64,000 bases of DNA from CAZTGB01 sp964612965 (GCA_964612965.1 CAZTGB010000001.1:31270-95269), one strand, 5' to 3'; positions 1-8,945 are shown, numbered from the stretch's first letter. Made by a program: numbers and translations. The notes: generated by a model from the sequence alone, not told the origin.

Positions 1-1029
1 TTTAGCAACAACAGAGAAATAATCGGAACTCTTAAAAAAGGAGGCTTAGTAATTTTCCCATGCGAAACTGTATATGGGGTTGCAGTCGACAGTCTAAACG
101 AAAAAGCTGTAAAAAAACTTAACAAATACAAAAAACGCCCCTTCGGTAAACCCTATGCCATTATGGTTTCTGATCAAAAAATGGCAGAGGAATATGTTGA
201 CTTAAATGAAACTGCAAAAACTCTCTATAAAGAGTTCCTCCCAGGGCCCCTCACAATTGTTTCAAAAGGTAAAGGTAAAGTAGCTCCAGGAATTGAATCA
301 GAAATTGGAACCTTAGGAGTACGAATTTCAGACTACAAAGATTTACTAAACCTCATTAAAGAATTTGGACACCCCATTGTAGCCACTAGCGCCAACGCAA
401 GTTATCAAAAAAGACCGTACAAAATAGATGATATTATGGAAAATATTTCAGGAAAACAAAAAGAATTAATTGATCTTGTAATTGATGTTGGAGAGCTTCC
501 CAAAAACGAGCCTTCAACTGTAATTGATACCACTCTCGATGAGCCAACTGTATTAAGGCAAGGAGAAATCAAATTCAAAGACGAAAACAAGGTACTATCT
601 CGTTCGGAAGAAAACACTCAAAATATAGGAAAAGAACTTTGGCAGAAATATGAAAAATTCAAAGGAACAAGACCAATCATCTTCGCCCTGGAAGGCGAAA
701 TGGGAACAGGTAAAACTCAATTCACTAAAGGCTTAGCAAAAGCCATTGGGATCAAAGAAAAAATTACGTCCCCAACTTACAACATGCTCCTGGAATATGA
801 GGATAAATTAACACATATTGATGCTTGGAGATTACAAAACGAAGAAGATCTAAATTCCTTAGGTTTTTTAAAACTTGTTGAAAATAAAAATATGGTTATT
901 TCTATTGAGTGGGCAGATAGAGTTGTCGAAACCATTAAAAAATACAGAGACCAAACAGTTATTCTTTGGGTGAAAATTGAATATGGGAAAGGGGAGAATG
1001 AAAGACTGATTAGTTGGGGAACGATATAG
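1..1029 (+). CDS. TsaC/Sua5-TsaE fusion protein (t6A synthesis), 5' end cut by window
   Basis: The frame is open from base 1, so the start lies outside the window. The first part is a YrdC/Sua5 (TsaC) domain: a KKRPFGKP segment near 133-156 and a SANAS motif near 388. This family makes threonylcarbamoyl-AMP from threonine, bicarbonate and ATP. From about 600 a TsaE domain follows, with the P-loop GEMGTGKT at 694-717, then SPTYN and HIDAWRL. TsaE is the ATPase that supports TsaD in t6A37 tRNA modification. The next gene is tsaD, so precursor synthesis and transfer sit side by side. The single-polypeptide fusion is unusual, since the two are normally separate genes. No tsaB is seen in the window. 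Confidence 0.88.
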   Translation, partial: FSNNREIIGTLKKGGLVIFPCETVYGVAVDSLNEKAVKKLNKYKKRPFGKPYAIMVSDQKMAEEYVDLNETAKTLYKEFLPGPLTIVSKGKGKVAPGIESEIGTLGVRISDYKDLLNLIKEFGHPIVATSANASYQKRPYKIDDIMENISGKQKELIDLVIDVGELPKNEPSTVIDTTLDEPTVLRQGEIKFKDENKVLSRSEENTQNIGKELWQKYEKFKGTRPIIFALEGEMGTGKTQFTKGLAKAIGIKEKITSPTYNMLLEYEDKLTHIDAWRLQNEEDLNSLGFLKLVENKNMVISIEWADRVVETIKKYRDQTVILWVKIEYGKGENERLISWGTI

Positions 1030-1049
1030 GTAAAGGTGATTAAAACACT

Positions 1050-2066
1050 ATGAAAATACTTTCAATAGACACAAGTTGTGATGAAACTGCTGCAGCCGTA
1101 ACCGAAGACTTAAGTATTTTATCCAATACAATTTGGTCTCAAGCCTCACTTCATTCTGAGTTTGGTGGAGTCGTTCCATCTCTTGCTCAATGGGAACACG
1201 AAAAAAGAATAGATTGGGTGATTGAAAAAGCTCTTAGAACTTCTGGCTCTAAAATTGAAAGCATTGATGCTATTGCAGTTACAATTGGACCAGGTCTTTC
1301 AATAGCTCTTGCAGTAGGGGTTGATAGAGCAAACAAATTAGCAATAAAACACAATAAACATTTAATCGCCGTTAATCATTTAGAGGGGCATATTCTAAGT
1401 ACTCTTATTAAAACTGATCTAGAAGAAATTAAGTTTCCTGCATTAGCACTTGTCATCTCGGGTAAAAACACGCTTTTACTTAAAGTGAATGAAATAGGAA
1501 ACTACACTACTTTAGCAGATACTGTCGATGATGCTTTAGGTGAAGCTCTGGATAAAGCTGCACGCATGTTGGGGCTTGGATACCCTGGTGGCGCAATTCT
1601 CGAGAAACTCGCACGTGAGGGAGATTTAAAAAAATATTCACTTCCTACTCCCATGGCAGGTCAAGAAGAAAGAAAAATATTTAGCTATTCTGGACTTAAA
1701 AGTGCAATGTACAGACTGACTGAAAAAGAAAAGCCTTTGACTAAAGAAAAAATCGAAAATCTTGCTATTTCATTCCAAGATTCAGCTTTTAAGCATTTAA
1801 CAAAGATGATTAAATACACGATCCAAAATTTAGACTTTAAACCAAAAGATTTTCTTATAGGCGGAGGAGTCGCTGCCAACATTGAAGTAAGATTCAGATT
1901 AAGAAAATTGGCCAAAGAGTTTGGAATTAAGGTTCACTTTCCTTATTCAAAAAAACTATATGGAGATAACGCCGCAATGATAGGAATTGCAGCCTATTTC
2001 AAAGCTCAGAGAAAAGAATTTACTGACCCTGATGAAATAAGAAGAGATCCAAAATTCAAGTTGTGA
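1050..2066 (+). CDS. tsaD: tRNA threonylcarbamoyladenosine transferase TsaD
   Basis: TsaD (Kae1/Qri7 family) transfers the threonylcarbamoyl group to A37 of ANN-decoding tRNAs. The 338-residue length is normal. Visible family features are the N-terminal ASKHA motif SIDTSCDETAAAV, the metal-binding HLEGH motif near residue 110, a glycine-rich LGYPGG segment, and the C-terminal GGGVAAN and DNAAM motifs. It lies 20 bp after the TsaC-TsaE fusion and probably shares its transcript. Its TGA stop overlaps an extended -10 promoter for the valS leader. TGA serving as a stop here supports the standard bacterial code. Confidence 0.95.
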   Translation: MKILSIDTSCDETAAAVTEDLSILSNTIWSQASLHSEFGGVVPSLAQWEHEKRIDWVIEKALRTSGSKIESIDAIAVTIGPGLSIALAVGVDRANKLAIKHNKHLIAVNHLEGHILSTLIKTDLEEIKFPALALVISGKNTLLLKVNEIGNYTTLADTVDDALGEALDKAARMLGLGYPGGAILEKLAREGDLKKYSLPTPMAGQEERKIFSYSGLKSAMYRLTEKEKPLTKEKIENLAISFQDSAFKHLTKMIKYTIQNLDFKPKDFLIGGGVAANIEVRFRLRKLAKEFGIKVHFPYSKKLYGDNAAMIGIAAYFKAQRKEFTDPDEIRRDPKFKL

Positions 2067-2072
2067 TATAAT
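2064..2072 (+). promoter_or_regulatory. Extended -10 promoter of the valS leader
   Basis: TGATATAAT is a perfect extended -10 (TGN-TATAAT) that overlaps the tsaD TGA stop. A start about 7 nt downstream (near 2079) falls at the base of the first helix of the T-box leader, which fits an unusually short leader. Confidence 0.6.
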
Positions 2073-2078
2073 TCTTTC

Positions 2079-2210
2079 AAAGCGTTTGAGTTTGGTTAGT
2101 CCCCAAACAAGGCTTGGTGCTGAATAGAAACTTAAGCACTAAATTAATGAGTATAAATGAGGGTGGTACCGCGAGAATCTTCAAACTCGCCCTTCAGTCT
2201 TTTGAAGGAT
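2079..2210 (+). promoter_or_regulatory. Valine T-box riboswitch, ultrashort stem I, translational type
   Basis: The T-box core GGGTGGTACCGCG is at 2161-2173. Helix A1 pairs 2159-2163 with 2190-2194, the 7-nt TGGTACC bulge is at 2164-2170, and helix A2 pairs 2171-2175 with 2186-2190. Upstream, stem III pairs GTGCT (2117-2121) with AGCAC (2135-2139). The only stem I candidate is a 6-bp hairpin, GTTTGG 2090-2095 with CCAAAC 2103-2108, whose loop TTAGTCC holds GTC, a valine codon, at 2099-2101. The alternative hairpin CCTTCA (2191-2196) with TGAAGG (2203-2208) hides the Shine-Dalgarno sequence and competes with helix A1. Uncharged tRNA-Val should therefore open valS translation. Confidence 0.88.
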
Positions 2211-2225
2211 ATATAATAAATAAAT

Positions 2226-4388
2226 ATGGATCCACAATACGATCATTCGAAATATGAAGGTGATATTTATAAGCAAAGCTTGCAAACTTCTGAGCCAATG
2301 GAAAAAGTATATGAACACAACAAGTATGAATCAGAAGTTTATAAACTCTGGGAAGATTCCGGAGCATTTACTCCTCAAGTTAAAAAGGACAAAAAACCTT
2401 TTACCATCATCATGCCTCCTCCAAATGCTAACGACCCTCTTCATATTGGTCATGCAAGGTTTGTGGCTATTGAAGATGTCCTAATTAGATATCACAGGAT
2501 GAAGGGGGAAGAAACTCTTTGGCTACCTGGAAGTGATCATGCCGGAATCGAAACCCAATATGTTTTTGAAAAGAAACTAAAAGAACAAGGAAAAAGCAGG
2601 TTCGACTTCGACAGAGATACCCTTTATAAAATGATCTGGAACTACGTTCAAGATAATACTGGTCTAATGGAAATTCAGTTAAAAAAACTCGGAGCCTCAT
2701 GCGACTGGACAAGAAATAAGTTTACCCTCGATCCTGAAATAGTTAAGATCGTATACAAAACATTTAAAAAACTTCATGAGGACAACTTAATCTATCGGGG
2801 AGAAAGAATTGTTAACTATTGTCCAAGATGCGGAACTGCTTATTCACAACTTGAAGTAGATTATGTTGAACGCGATGATAATCTTTATTATCTAGATTAC
2901 GGTAGCTTAACAATAGCTACGACCCGGCCAGAAACCATATTTGCAGATGTTGCTATTGCAGTTAATCCAGGAGACATTAGGTTTAAAAATTTAATAGGCA
3001 AAACCGCAAAAATACCTCTTCCGGTGAGTGGTAGCGAGACGATGGGCTTCGTTTACCGCGAAGTTCCGGTAATTAGTGATAATCATGTAGATGTCAGTTT
3101 TGGAACCGGAGCACTTAAGGTTACACCTGCGCATGATGCAGTCGACTTTGAGATCGGCCAGTCTCATAAGTTACCACTTATCGCAGTCATTGATGAAAAA
3201 GGAAGAATGACAGGCACACCTGAGAAGTATATTGGCATGAAAGCTGAAGTTGCACGCGAAGAGGTGGTAAAAGATTTGGAAGAAAAAGGACTCCTTAAAA
3301 AGACTGAAAAAATACACCACACAATAGGAACTTGTTACCGTGATCATGGAACCCTAGAACCCATGGTTTCTAAGCAGTGGTTCATTAAAGTTGAACCCCT
3401 GACCAAAAAAGCCCTAGAAGCTATCAAAAACAAAAAAGTAGTGTTTGCAAGTAAAAAATACGAGAAAATAGCTATCCATTGGCTTAAAAACTTAAGAGAC
3501 TGGAATATAAGCCGTCAAATTGTTTGGGGAATAAGAATTCCAGCATATAGGTGTGGGGGGTGCCTAGAGTGGACAATTACAGAAGGAGAAACTCCTACTA
3601 AATGCCCAAGTTGCAAACATACAAAACTTACCCAAGATCCTGATACCTTTGATACCTGGTTTTCCTCGGGCCAGTGGCCATTTGCAACATTAAAAACAAC
3701 AAAGAAGGATGATTTTGAATATTTCTATCCCACAAGTGTAATGGAAACAGCGTATGACATTCTCCCCTTCTGGGTAATAAGAATGATAATGCTTGGAATC
3801 TATGGAGCAGAAGATATTCCATTCAGACAAGTTCTAATTCACGGTCTAGTCCGAGACAAAAACGGGGTAAAGATAAGTAAAAGCAAAGGTAATGTAATTA
3901 ACCCAATTGAAATGGCAGAAAAATATGGAGCAGATGCACTACGAATGGGGCTTCTCTGGGGAGCGCTTATTGAAAACGACGTGGCACTCTCAGAAGAAAA
4001 TATCAATGCTCAAAGAAAATTCTCAAATAAAATCTGGAATGCATCGAGGTTTGTTCTTGAACATTTGGAGGATAGTAACAAAAAAGGAGAAAGCGACTCC
4101 GAGCTTAAGAAGGAACTAAAAGAGATAATTAAAACAACAACTAAATATCTAGAAAAAATGCAGTTAAGCCAGGCGGTTGAAGTTCTATATGCATGGTTCT
4201 GGAATGAGTACGCAAATAAGTATATTGAGTTAGCAAAGGAAGGAAAAATAAGTAAAAATGTAATGCTTGAAGCTCTTGAAATAAATCTTAAACTTCTTCA
4301 TCCTTTCATACCTTTTGTAACCGAGAAGATATGGGAATTAATTGGAAAGAAAAGCCTTCTAATTACTTCAAGTTGGCCAAAAATCTAA
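2226..4388 (+). CDS. valS: Valyl-tRNA synthetase (short form)
   Basis: A class I synthetase that charges tRNA-Val. It shows the HIGH motif in PNANDPLHIGHA near residue 75, the editing domain (TTRPETIFAD), and the DTWFSSGQWPF and YDILPFWVIRM segments typical of ValRS. The KMSKS loop is KISKSKGNV. Zinc-binding Cys pairs are seen at CPRC and at CGGC/CPSC. At 720 residues it lacks the C-terminal coiled-coil arm of longer ValRS. The start at 2226 is supported by GAAGGA at 2204-2209, sequestered by the T-box. Residues 5-16 and 29-40 are a near repeat (YDHSKYEGDIYK, YEHNKYESEVYK), so the N-terminus is extended. The T-box specifier GTC independently supports valine specificity. Confidence 0.95.
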   Translation: MDPQYDHSKYEGDIYKQSLQTSEPMEKVYEHNKYESEVYKLWEDSGAFTPQVKKDKKPFTIIMPPPNANDPLHIGHARFVAIEDVLIRYHRMKGEETLWLPGSDHAGIETQYVFEKKLKEQGKSRFDFDRDTLYKMIWNYVQDNTGLMEIQLKKLGASCDWTRNKFTLDPEIVKIVYKTFKKLHEDNLIYRGERIVNYCPRCGTAYSQLEVDYVERDDNLYYLDYGSLTIATTRPETIFADVAIAVNPGDIRFKNLIGKTAKIPLPVSGSETMGFVYREVPVISDNHVDVSFGTGALKVTPAHDAVDFEIGQSHKLPLIAVIDEKGRMTGTPEKYIGMKAEVAREEVVKDLEEKGLLKKTEKIHHTIGTCYRDHGTLEPMVSKQWFIKVEPLTKKALEAIKNKKVVFASKKYEKIAIHWLKNLRDWNISRQIVWGIRIPAYRCGGCLEWTITEGETPTKCPSCKHTKLTQDPDTFDTWFSSGQWPFATLKTTKKDDFEYFYPTSVMETAYDILPFWVIRMIMLGIYGAEDIPFRQVLIHGLVRDKNGVKISKSKGNVINPIEMAEKYGADALRMGLLWGALIENDVALSEENINAQRKFSNKIWNASRFVLEHLEDSNKKGESDSELKKELKEIIKTTTKYLEKMQLSQAVEVLYAWFWNEYANKYIELAKEGKISKNVMLEALEINLKLLHPFIPFVTEKIWELIGKKSLLITSSWPKI
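2271..2282 (+). repeat. Core copy of the AAGCAAAGCTTG repeat inside valS
   Basis: The 12-mer AAGCAAAGCTTG also begins the stop-to-start spacer element found at 8910-8934, 20268-20292 and 23023-23047. Here it lies in the 5' coding part of valS and lacks the TAGAATATCATG half. Confidence 0.5.
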
Positions 4389-4819
4389 TATGTAGGAGCC
4401 GTTGTCGGCGAAGCTTTCGGAGAAATCTTTGGGCTAGAGGGAGCAGTAGAATTTGATGTGGCAGAAGCAGTTGCTGTAGTAAGTGAAACTTCGGATGGGG
4501 TAATCATTGGAGTAGATTTTAAAGTTGGTGTTTCTTCTGGAGTTGGAGTTTCAACCGACACACTTCTCAGGAAACTATCTTTATTCAAATAAAGTACTAA
4601 AGCCAAAACTGAAAGTATTAAAAATGCAATTGCTATCCCCAAAGGGGATTTATTCTTCTTTGGAACTTCATGCATTGATGTTTGAACTTCAGGACTTGAG
4701 GTAGTTGACTGAATTTGAGAGGTAGTTGCTTGAGCTTCTCGTGTCAGATCTTGTAAATCCTGCTCAAGTTTCTGAAGATTTGGATTTTCAGTTTGAGGTT
4801 GCGAATTATCAGGATTCAT
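4385..4819 (-). CDS. Single-pass membrane protein of unknown function
   Basis: I do not recognise a family. From the ATG at 4819 the product has an acidic, Gln/Thr-rich N-terminal part with coiled-coil character, then a single membrane helix (about residues 60-80, GIAIAFLILSVLALVLYL). A long Pro/Ser/Thr-rich tail follows, probably outside the cell. An upstream in-frame ATG at 4840 would overlap the divergent gene, so 4819 is preferred. The 3' end overlaps the valS stop by 4 bp, tail to tail. Confidence 0.6.
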   Translation of the reverse strand: MNPDNSQPQTENPNLQKLEQDLQDLTREAQATTSQIQSTTSSPEVQTSMHEVPKKNKSPLGIAIAFLILSVLALVLYLNKDSFLRSVSVETPTPEETPTLKSTPMITPSEVSLTTATASATSNSTAPSSPKISPKASPTTAPTY

Positions 4820-4838
4820 ACTAAATTTAGTGTACAAC

Positions 4839-5105
4839 ATGTCTGCCCAAAAGTTAAATAGAAGTCATTTTAAGCTAATACTTTATGTTGGTGTTATTTT
4901 TTTGCTAGTTCTTGCAGCCTCAAATATAAATAGCTATTTAGAGCCTCAGAAAGTTTTGGGAGCTGAAATTGAAGTTAAGGATAATGACATTGATTTCTGG
5001 GAAGCTTTTCTCACTAAAAATCCCGACTATATACCAGGTTGGATTGAACTTGGAGATTTTGAGAAAATTAAGCAGATTGACCCGAATTATTTTCTTCAGC
5101 CTTAG
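4839..5105 (+). CDS. Small membrane-anchored protein with a TPR-like segment
   Basis: A product of about 88 residues with one N-terminal membrane helix (LILYVGVIFLLVLAA) and a short soluble part. That part, DIDFWEAFLTKNPDY followed by GWIELGDF and DPNYF, resembles one tetratricopeptide-like unit. A GTG at 4830 is an alternative start. It is divergent from the gene at 4385-4819, and its 3' end overlaps the end of the L25 gene by 38 bp. Function is unknown; a small envelope scaffold is possible. Confidence 0.6.
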   Translation: MSAQKLNRSHFKLILYVGVIFLLVLAASNINSYLEPQKVLGAEIEVKDNDIDFWEAFLTKNPDYIPGWIELGDFEKIKQIDPNYFLQP

Positions 5106-5763
5106 GTGTTTCTGATCCTTCTGTTGGTGTTTGTCCCTCAGTTGTGGTAGTTCCCTCCGCTGGAACTTCCCCTTCTGCAGGAGTTGGAACTTCAATAACT
5201 TCTTCTTTTTGAGGCGGTTCAACCTTAACAATGATAGCTTCCGCATCTGTTTTAATATCAACTTTAGATCTATCTATTTTTAGATCTGAAACTTTAATAG
5301 CTTGGTCTACCTCAATTAACTCACTCTTATCTATTTCAAACTTTTCAGGAAGATCGGTTGGTAAAGCCTCAACTTCGATTTCATTTAGTTGTTGAACAAC
5401 GGTTCCCAATGCTTGCTTCTCTGCTGGTGACTCTCCAATAATTTCAACTGGTACATTAGCCGTTACTTTCTCCTTAAGATCTACCTGAAGAAAGTCAACG
5501 TGAAGTGGTTCATCTGTAATAGGGTGAACCTGAATATTGTGAACAAGAACTGGACGACTCTCGCTTCCCACTTTAAGGTCAACTAATCCGGTCTCCCCAA
5601 CTTCTTTGTATAACTCCTGAAATTCTTTGATAGAAACCTGAACTGAAGCTGATTTGATTTTCTTTCCAAAAATATTTGCAGGAAGAACTCCTTGTTTTCT
5701 TAAACCTTTTACTTTACGGCCTGATACTTTTCGCTCTTCTGTTTTTAGTGTGTGTTTGTCCAT
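5068..5763 (-). CDS. rplY: Ribosomal protein L25 (Ctc form with C-terminal tail)
   Basis: L25/Ctc binds 5S rRNA in the large subunit. The N-terminal L25 domain is clear (RKVKGLRKQGVLPANIFGK, then HNIQVHPITDEPLHVDF), followed by the Ctc beta domain (VPVEIIGESPAEKQ). The C-terminal 40 or so residues are a low-complexity Glu/Pro/Thr tail. The start is placed at 5763, where ATG overlaps the stop of the upstream DUF4012 gene in a TAATG junction, suggesting coupled translation. An upstream ATG at 5781 lies inside that gene. Confidence 0.92.
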   Translation of the reverse strand: MDKHTLKTEERKVSGRKVKGLRKQGVLPANIFGKKIKSASVQVSIKEFQELYKEVGETGLVDLKVGSESRPVLVHNIQVHPITDEPLHVDFLQVDLKEKVTANVPVEIIGESPAEKQALGTVVQQLNEIEVEALPTDLPEKFEIDKSELIEVDQAIKVSDLKIDRSKVDIKTDAEAIIVKVEPPQKEEVIEVPTPAEGEVPAEGTTTTEGQTPTEGSETPKAEENNSGQSA

Positions 5764-8333
5764 TATTTGTCCTTTGGCCATGAAACTTTAGTTAGAAAGT
5801 CCTGACTCAAGTTCGTATTATAGCTATAAGTCTTGTTAGGCGCAAGGATAGAAACATTAAGCGGGTCGCGCTCCCCCGTCCCCGCCTGCTTTCTAAAGTA
5901 TATTCCATAGCTCTCAAATTTATCTCTAGGGGTACTCCATGAGATTGTTATATCCTTGGTTTCACCTCCCAAAACTTCTTCTAAAAATCCTATCTCTTTC
6001 CTTCCTTTCGCCTCCGTTATTTCATAATTACCCTTAACTATTGCGTCTTGCGGAACAAGCAATCGAATATATGTTTTGTAGCGACCTGAAGGACCTAAGT
6101 CTGGATTTGCTGAATTTCTCAATCTAAGCGTTAATTCTCGTCTTACCTCATTAGGAGTAATTTGTACTTTTAAGGAATGTTCTCTTTCTATAAAGTAATT
6201 GGCTTTATTAACTCCTACATTTGCCTCAACTACGCTAATAAAATCCGGGTAACAAGTATCCCCACAGGTGGGAGTTTTTACTTCCCCGCTCCATCCCAGT
6301 GTTGATGCTGAATCTTGAACATCTTGATCGTGTAAGAATATCTGAATATGTCTTTCCTCAAGATCCTTATAAAACTCTTTCAAAACTAAAGCTTTCTTAC
6401 CCGATGACAAATTTGAAACTTCAGTAACTAAATTTCTAGAAAGGGCTGTAAGAAAACTTGCTTTTTTATGTGTTCCTGAAAAAACATTTTCGTGAACCTC
6501 TTCTTGCGTCTTTTCATATAAATTATCGCTTGTTACATCTATATCGTAATCCGCTAAGTAAATAGGGCCTGTGTGGGCAACCATACTTTTAACAGGTTCT
6601 AAATCAAGTGAAATTACACCGTCAACTTTTTTGTCTATTTCTTTGTCTAAAAACCATTCGGCACGTCGTGCTGAAGTTGGAAAGTCCGGATCCCAGTTAG
6701 AATCTCTCAAAAACCAATTAGCCTCTCCTAAGTAATCTCTAATAGGACTTGGGGGTTCTATGTGCCCTTTTAGTTGTCCATCTGCTGAGTAAACATCTGA
6801 AAGTGTAAAGTCGCTCATTCTCCCTCCTTCAAAAGTTAAAAGTCCAAAAGAACCGATAAACCCTCCAGTCGGCCTTAGCTCCATATTGTTTTGGAAAAGG
6901 ACTAAGTATGTCTTTCTCTCGTCCTTTCCCAAGATAGAAGGTAGCCCACTAACCATTCTCCCTCCTTCAAAAGTTAATCGTTTAATTTTTTCAAAGTCTA
7001 CTTTTTTAAGTAATTCGTTTGCTAACAATGTGTTTTTATTTTCTAGTCCGTTAGTTTCAATTTGAATTTCTGATACTCCTTTATATATCGAGTCAAGTTG
7101 AGTTTTAATTTCACGAACTGGTAACTCTGGATCATATATTTCATTGCCCAATGCGCGATCAAAAAGGTATCTAGCATTATCAACAATGTAAATCGCAGAA
7201 AGACCCATTCCTGATAGTTTTTCTGTTAAGGTTAGCGCAAAAAAACTTTCCCTATAAATAGCTCCCACTAATGGTGTTTGTTTTAATACTCTGCTTTCAG
7301 TACGACCAACTATTGAAGGGGTTTTTGAAAGAAGTAAAAGGTTTCTTGACATGTCACTGTTGCCTTTTAAGTAACTTTTGGATGAGAAATAAAATAGACT
7401 CCCCACAATCATTAAACATAGATAAGGAAACATAAGAATTGGGGTTAATACAAGTAAAACTACTTTTAACCTTTTAAGATATGGGTTGGGGGCTCTATTT
7501 ACTGGATCTGTTTTATCTCTTTGTTCTTTTTTCTCAACTTTCCTTTCTACAATCTTTTGAGTTTTTACACCAAATTTTGAAATCCAAAGGAAAGTTTCTC
7601 GAAACCCGTAGACAAAATTCGTAGATATAAATTTTTTCTCATAACCCCTTGGAATGTTTCTTACAGATAAGTTGCTATCATATGTAGCCGTTAGGTCAGG
7701 AATTGCTTTTTTAATTTCGTTCCAAAGAGTCGGCCCCGAAACTTGAGTCCCTAGAAGAAAAATTTCGCGTCCATATGGTCCAAAGGAAAAAATCCATTTT
7801 GACAAGTTCTTGGCCAAATCAGGAACAAAAATTGGATAGAAAACCTCACCTACCCCTAAAGTTATATTTCTATTTTGAATAGCTTCACTTAATATTTCAT
7901 TTATTCGAGAAGTGCCACTTAAGTCGATTCGAGAACCAATAAGGTCTCCAACATAAACAACGGCTAAATTATTGTTAATTGCAAGAGATGAGGAGTCAGT
8001 CAAGCTAAATTCTTCAGACAAAAAGATTGAAAGAGTCTTAACATTTTTAAATGTTGAATTAAGGTAGATACTATTAAAATGAGTAAATGGATTCTCTTTG
8101 TTTTTTCTTTTGTTAATGAATACTGCATACCCAACTTGAGGAAAACTCCCAAAATCTTCTTCATCAAAAAAACCAAGATTAGAATTTTTCGGTATGTGGG
8201 AAGTCCCATCCAACCAGGCTTTTTTATTTGTTGAAAAAACTGCAACCCTTGTTAATTTTGAAAGTAAATTTTCAACTAAGGATATTGCAAGAAAATTAGA
8301 ATCTGAAAAAAGAGCTATTAAAGGTTTCTCCAT
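5763..8333 (-). CDS. DUF4012 membrane protein with N-terminal Rossmann-like domain
   Basis: An 856-residue protein. The first 250 residues or so look like a degenerate nucleotide-sugar epimerase or Rossmann fold (IALFSDSNFLAISLVENLL at the start). A membrane helix follows at about 290-315. The DUF4012 region is marked by TYLVLFQNNMELRPTGGF and a DSNWDPDFPTSA segment. DUF4012 proteins are probably surface-exposed and have no firm biochemical role, though they are often near polysaccharide genes. The sequence LTFEGGRM occurs twice 46 codons apart, encoded by an identical 24-bp DNA repeat (6816-6839 and 6954-6977). The gene ends in a TAATG overlap with rplY. Confidence 0.85.
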   Translation of the reverse strand: MEKPLIALFSDSNFLAISLVENLLSKLTRVAVFSTNKKAWLDGTSHIPKNSNLGFFDEEDFGSFPQVGYAVFINKRKNKENPFTHFNSIYLNSTFKNVKTLSIFLSEEFSLTDSSSLAINNNLAVVYVGDLIGSRIDLSGTSRINEILSEAIQNRNITLGVGEVFYPIFVPDLAKNLSKWIFSFGPYGREIFLLGTQVSGPTLWNEIKKAIPDLTATYDSNLSVRNIPRGYEKKFISTNFVYGFRETFLWISKFGVKTQKIVERKVEKKEQRDKTDPVNRAPNPYLKRLKVVLLVLTPILMFPYLCLMIVGSLFYFSSKSYLKGNSDMSRNLLLLSKTPSIVGRTESRVLKQTPLVGAIYRESFFALTLTEKLSGMGLSAIYIVDNARYLFDRALGNEIYDPELPVREIKTQLDSIYKGVSEIQIETNGLENKNTLLANELLKKVDFEKIKRLTFEGGRMVSGLPSILGKDERKTYLVLFQNNMELRPTGGFIGSFGLLTFEGGRMSDFTLSDVYSADGQLKGHIEPPSPIRDYLGEANWFLRDSNWDPDFPTSARRAEWFLDKEIDKKVDGVISLDLEPVKSMVAHTGPIYLADYDIDVTSDNLYEKTQEEVHENVFSGTHKKASFLTALSRNLVTEVSNLSSGKKALVLKEFYKDLEERHIQIFLHDQDVQDSASTLGWSGEVKTPTCGDTCYPDFISVVEANVGVNKANYFIEREHSLKVQITPNEVRRELTLRLRNSANPDLGPSGRYKTYIRLLVPQDAIVKGNYEITEAKGRKEIGFLEEVLGGETKDITISWSTPRDKFESYGIYFRKQAGTGERDPLNVSILAPNKTYSYNTNLSQDFLTKVSWPKDK
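6816..6977 (-). repeat. 24-bp perfect direct repeat within the DUF4012 gene
   Basis: The same 24 bases occur at 6816-6839 and 6954-6977, 138 bp apart and in the same frame, encoding LTFEGGRM twice. The copy at 6816-6839 sits where DUF4012 proteins usually have a similar strand after GGFIGS; the other looks like an extra copy. Confidence 0.75.
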
Positions 8334-8483
8334 TCACATGCTCCCCCCTTTCCCCGCAAATAAAAAATTTTTTTGGTAGATAAATTTTTTCGGGCCGTCT
8401 TGGGCGATATTTTCGCATATGAAATTTTCATGGCAATTTGAATTGAATTTTTCTATCTTTAGAATACCACAAAGAAGAAGTTC

Positions 8484-8912
8484 CTACCTGCGAAAATTAT
8501 TATCCAACTCTTCGTTAACAAGTCCGTCAGATATTTTATTTTTGTTTCTCAATACATGAACAAAAGAAATCTTAAGCGGGATTCTTGATAATAAATTCTT
8601 CACTTGTTTATACAACATTTGAAGAGTTGCCTCCTTAACCTTGTAAAATCCGTTAATTTGCTTAACTACAAGTTCTGAATCTAAATAAAAAACAGTTTTG
8701 TCTTGCTCCATAAAAATTCCCTTGTTCTCTACCACCCAATTAAGAGCAAGGATTACTCCCTGATACTCAGCAAAGTTATTAGTAGTTTCCCCTAAGTACC
8801 TGGATTCCTTATAAAGAATCTCGTCTCCCTTTTGGACAACAAAGGCACAAGAAGCAGGCCCTGGGTTACCTCTTGCTCCTCCATCAGAAAATATTGATAT
8901 TTGATTTCCCAT
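8484..8912 (-). CDS. rnhA: Ribonuclease HI family protein
   Basis: RNase HI cuts the RNA strand of RNA:DNA hybrids. The 142 residues carry the acidic catalytic set: Asp in FSDGGARGNPGP near residue 9, Glu in NNFAEYQG, Asp in YLDSELVVKQ, and the last Asp in NKISDGLVN. The length fits the compact RnhA/YpdQ-like form without the basic protrusion of the E. coli enzyme. The ATG at 8912 is the end of a repeated 25-bp spacer element that fills most of the gap after the upstream gene. Confidence 0.88.
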   Translation of the reverse strand: MGNQISIFSDGGARGNPGPASCAFVVQKGDEILYKESRYLGETTNNFAEYQGVILALNWVVENKGIFMEQDKTVFYLDSELVVKQINGFYKVKEATLQMLYKQVKNLLSRIPLKISFVHVLRNKNKISDGLVNEELDNNFRR

Positions 8913-8934
8913 GATATTCTAGCAAGCTTTGCTT
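8910..8934 (-). repeat. Stop-to-start spacer element, copy A
   Basis: On the minus strand AAGCAAAGCTTG is followed by CTAGAATATCATG, whose final ATG is the rnhA start. AGCAA and TTGCT can pair around AGC. The same element precedes the starts at 20270 and 23045. Confidence 0.65.
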
Positions 8935-8945
8935 TTGCCAGAGGC

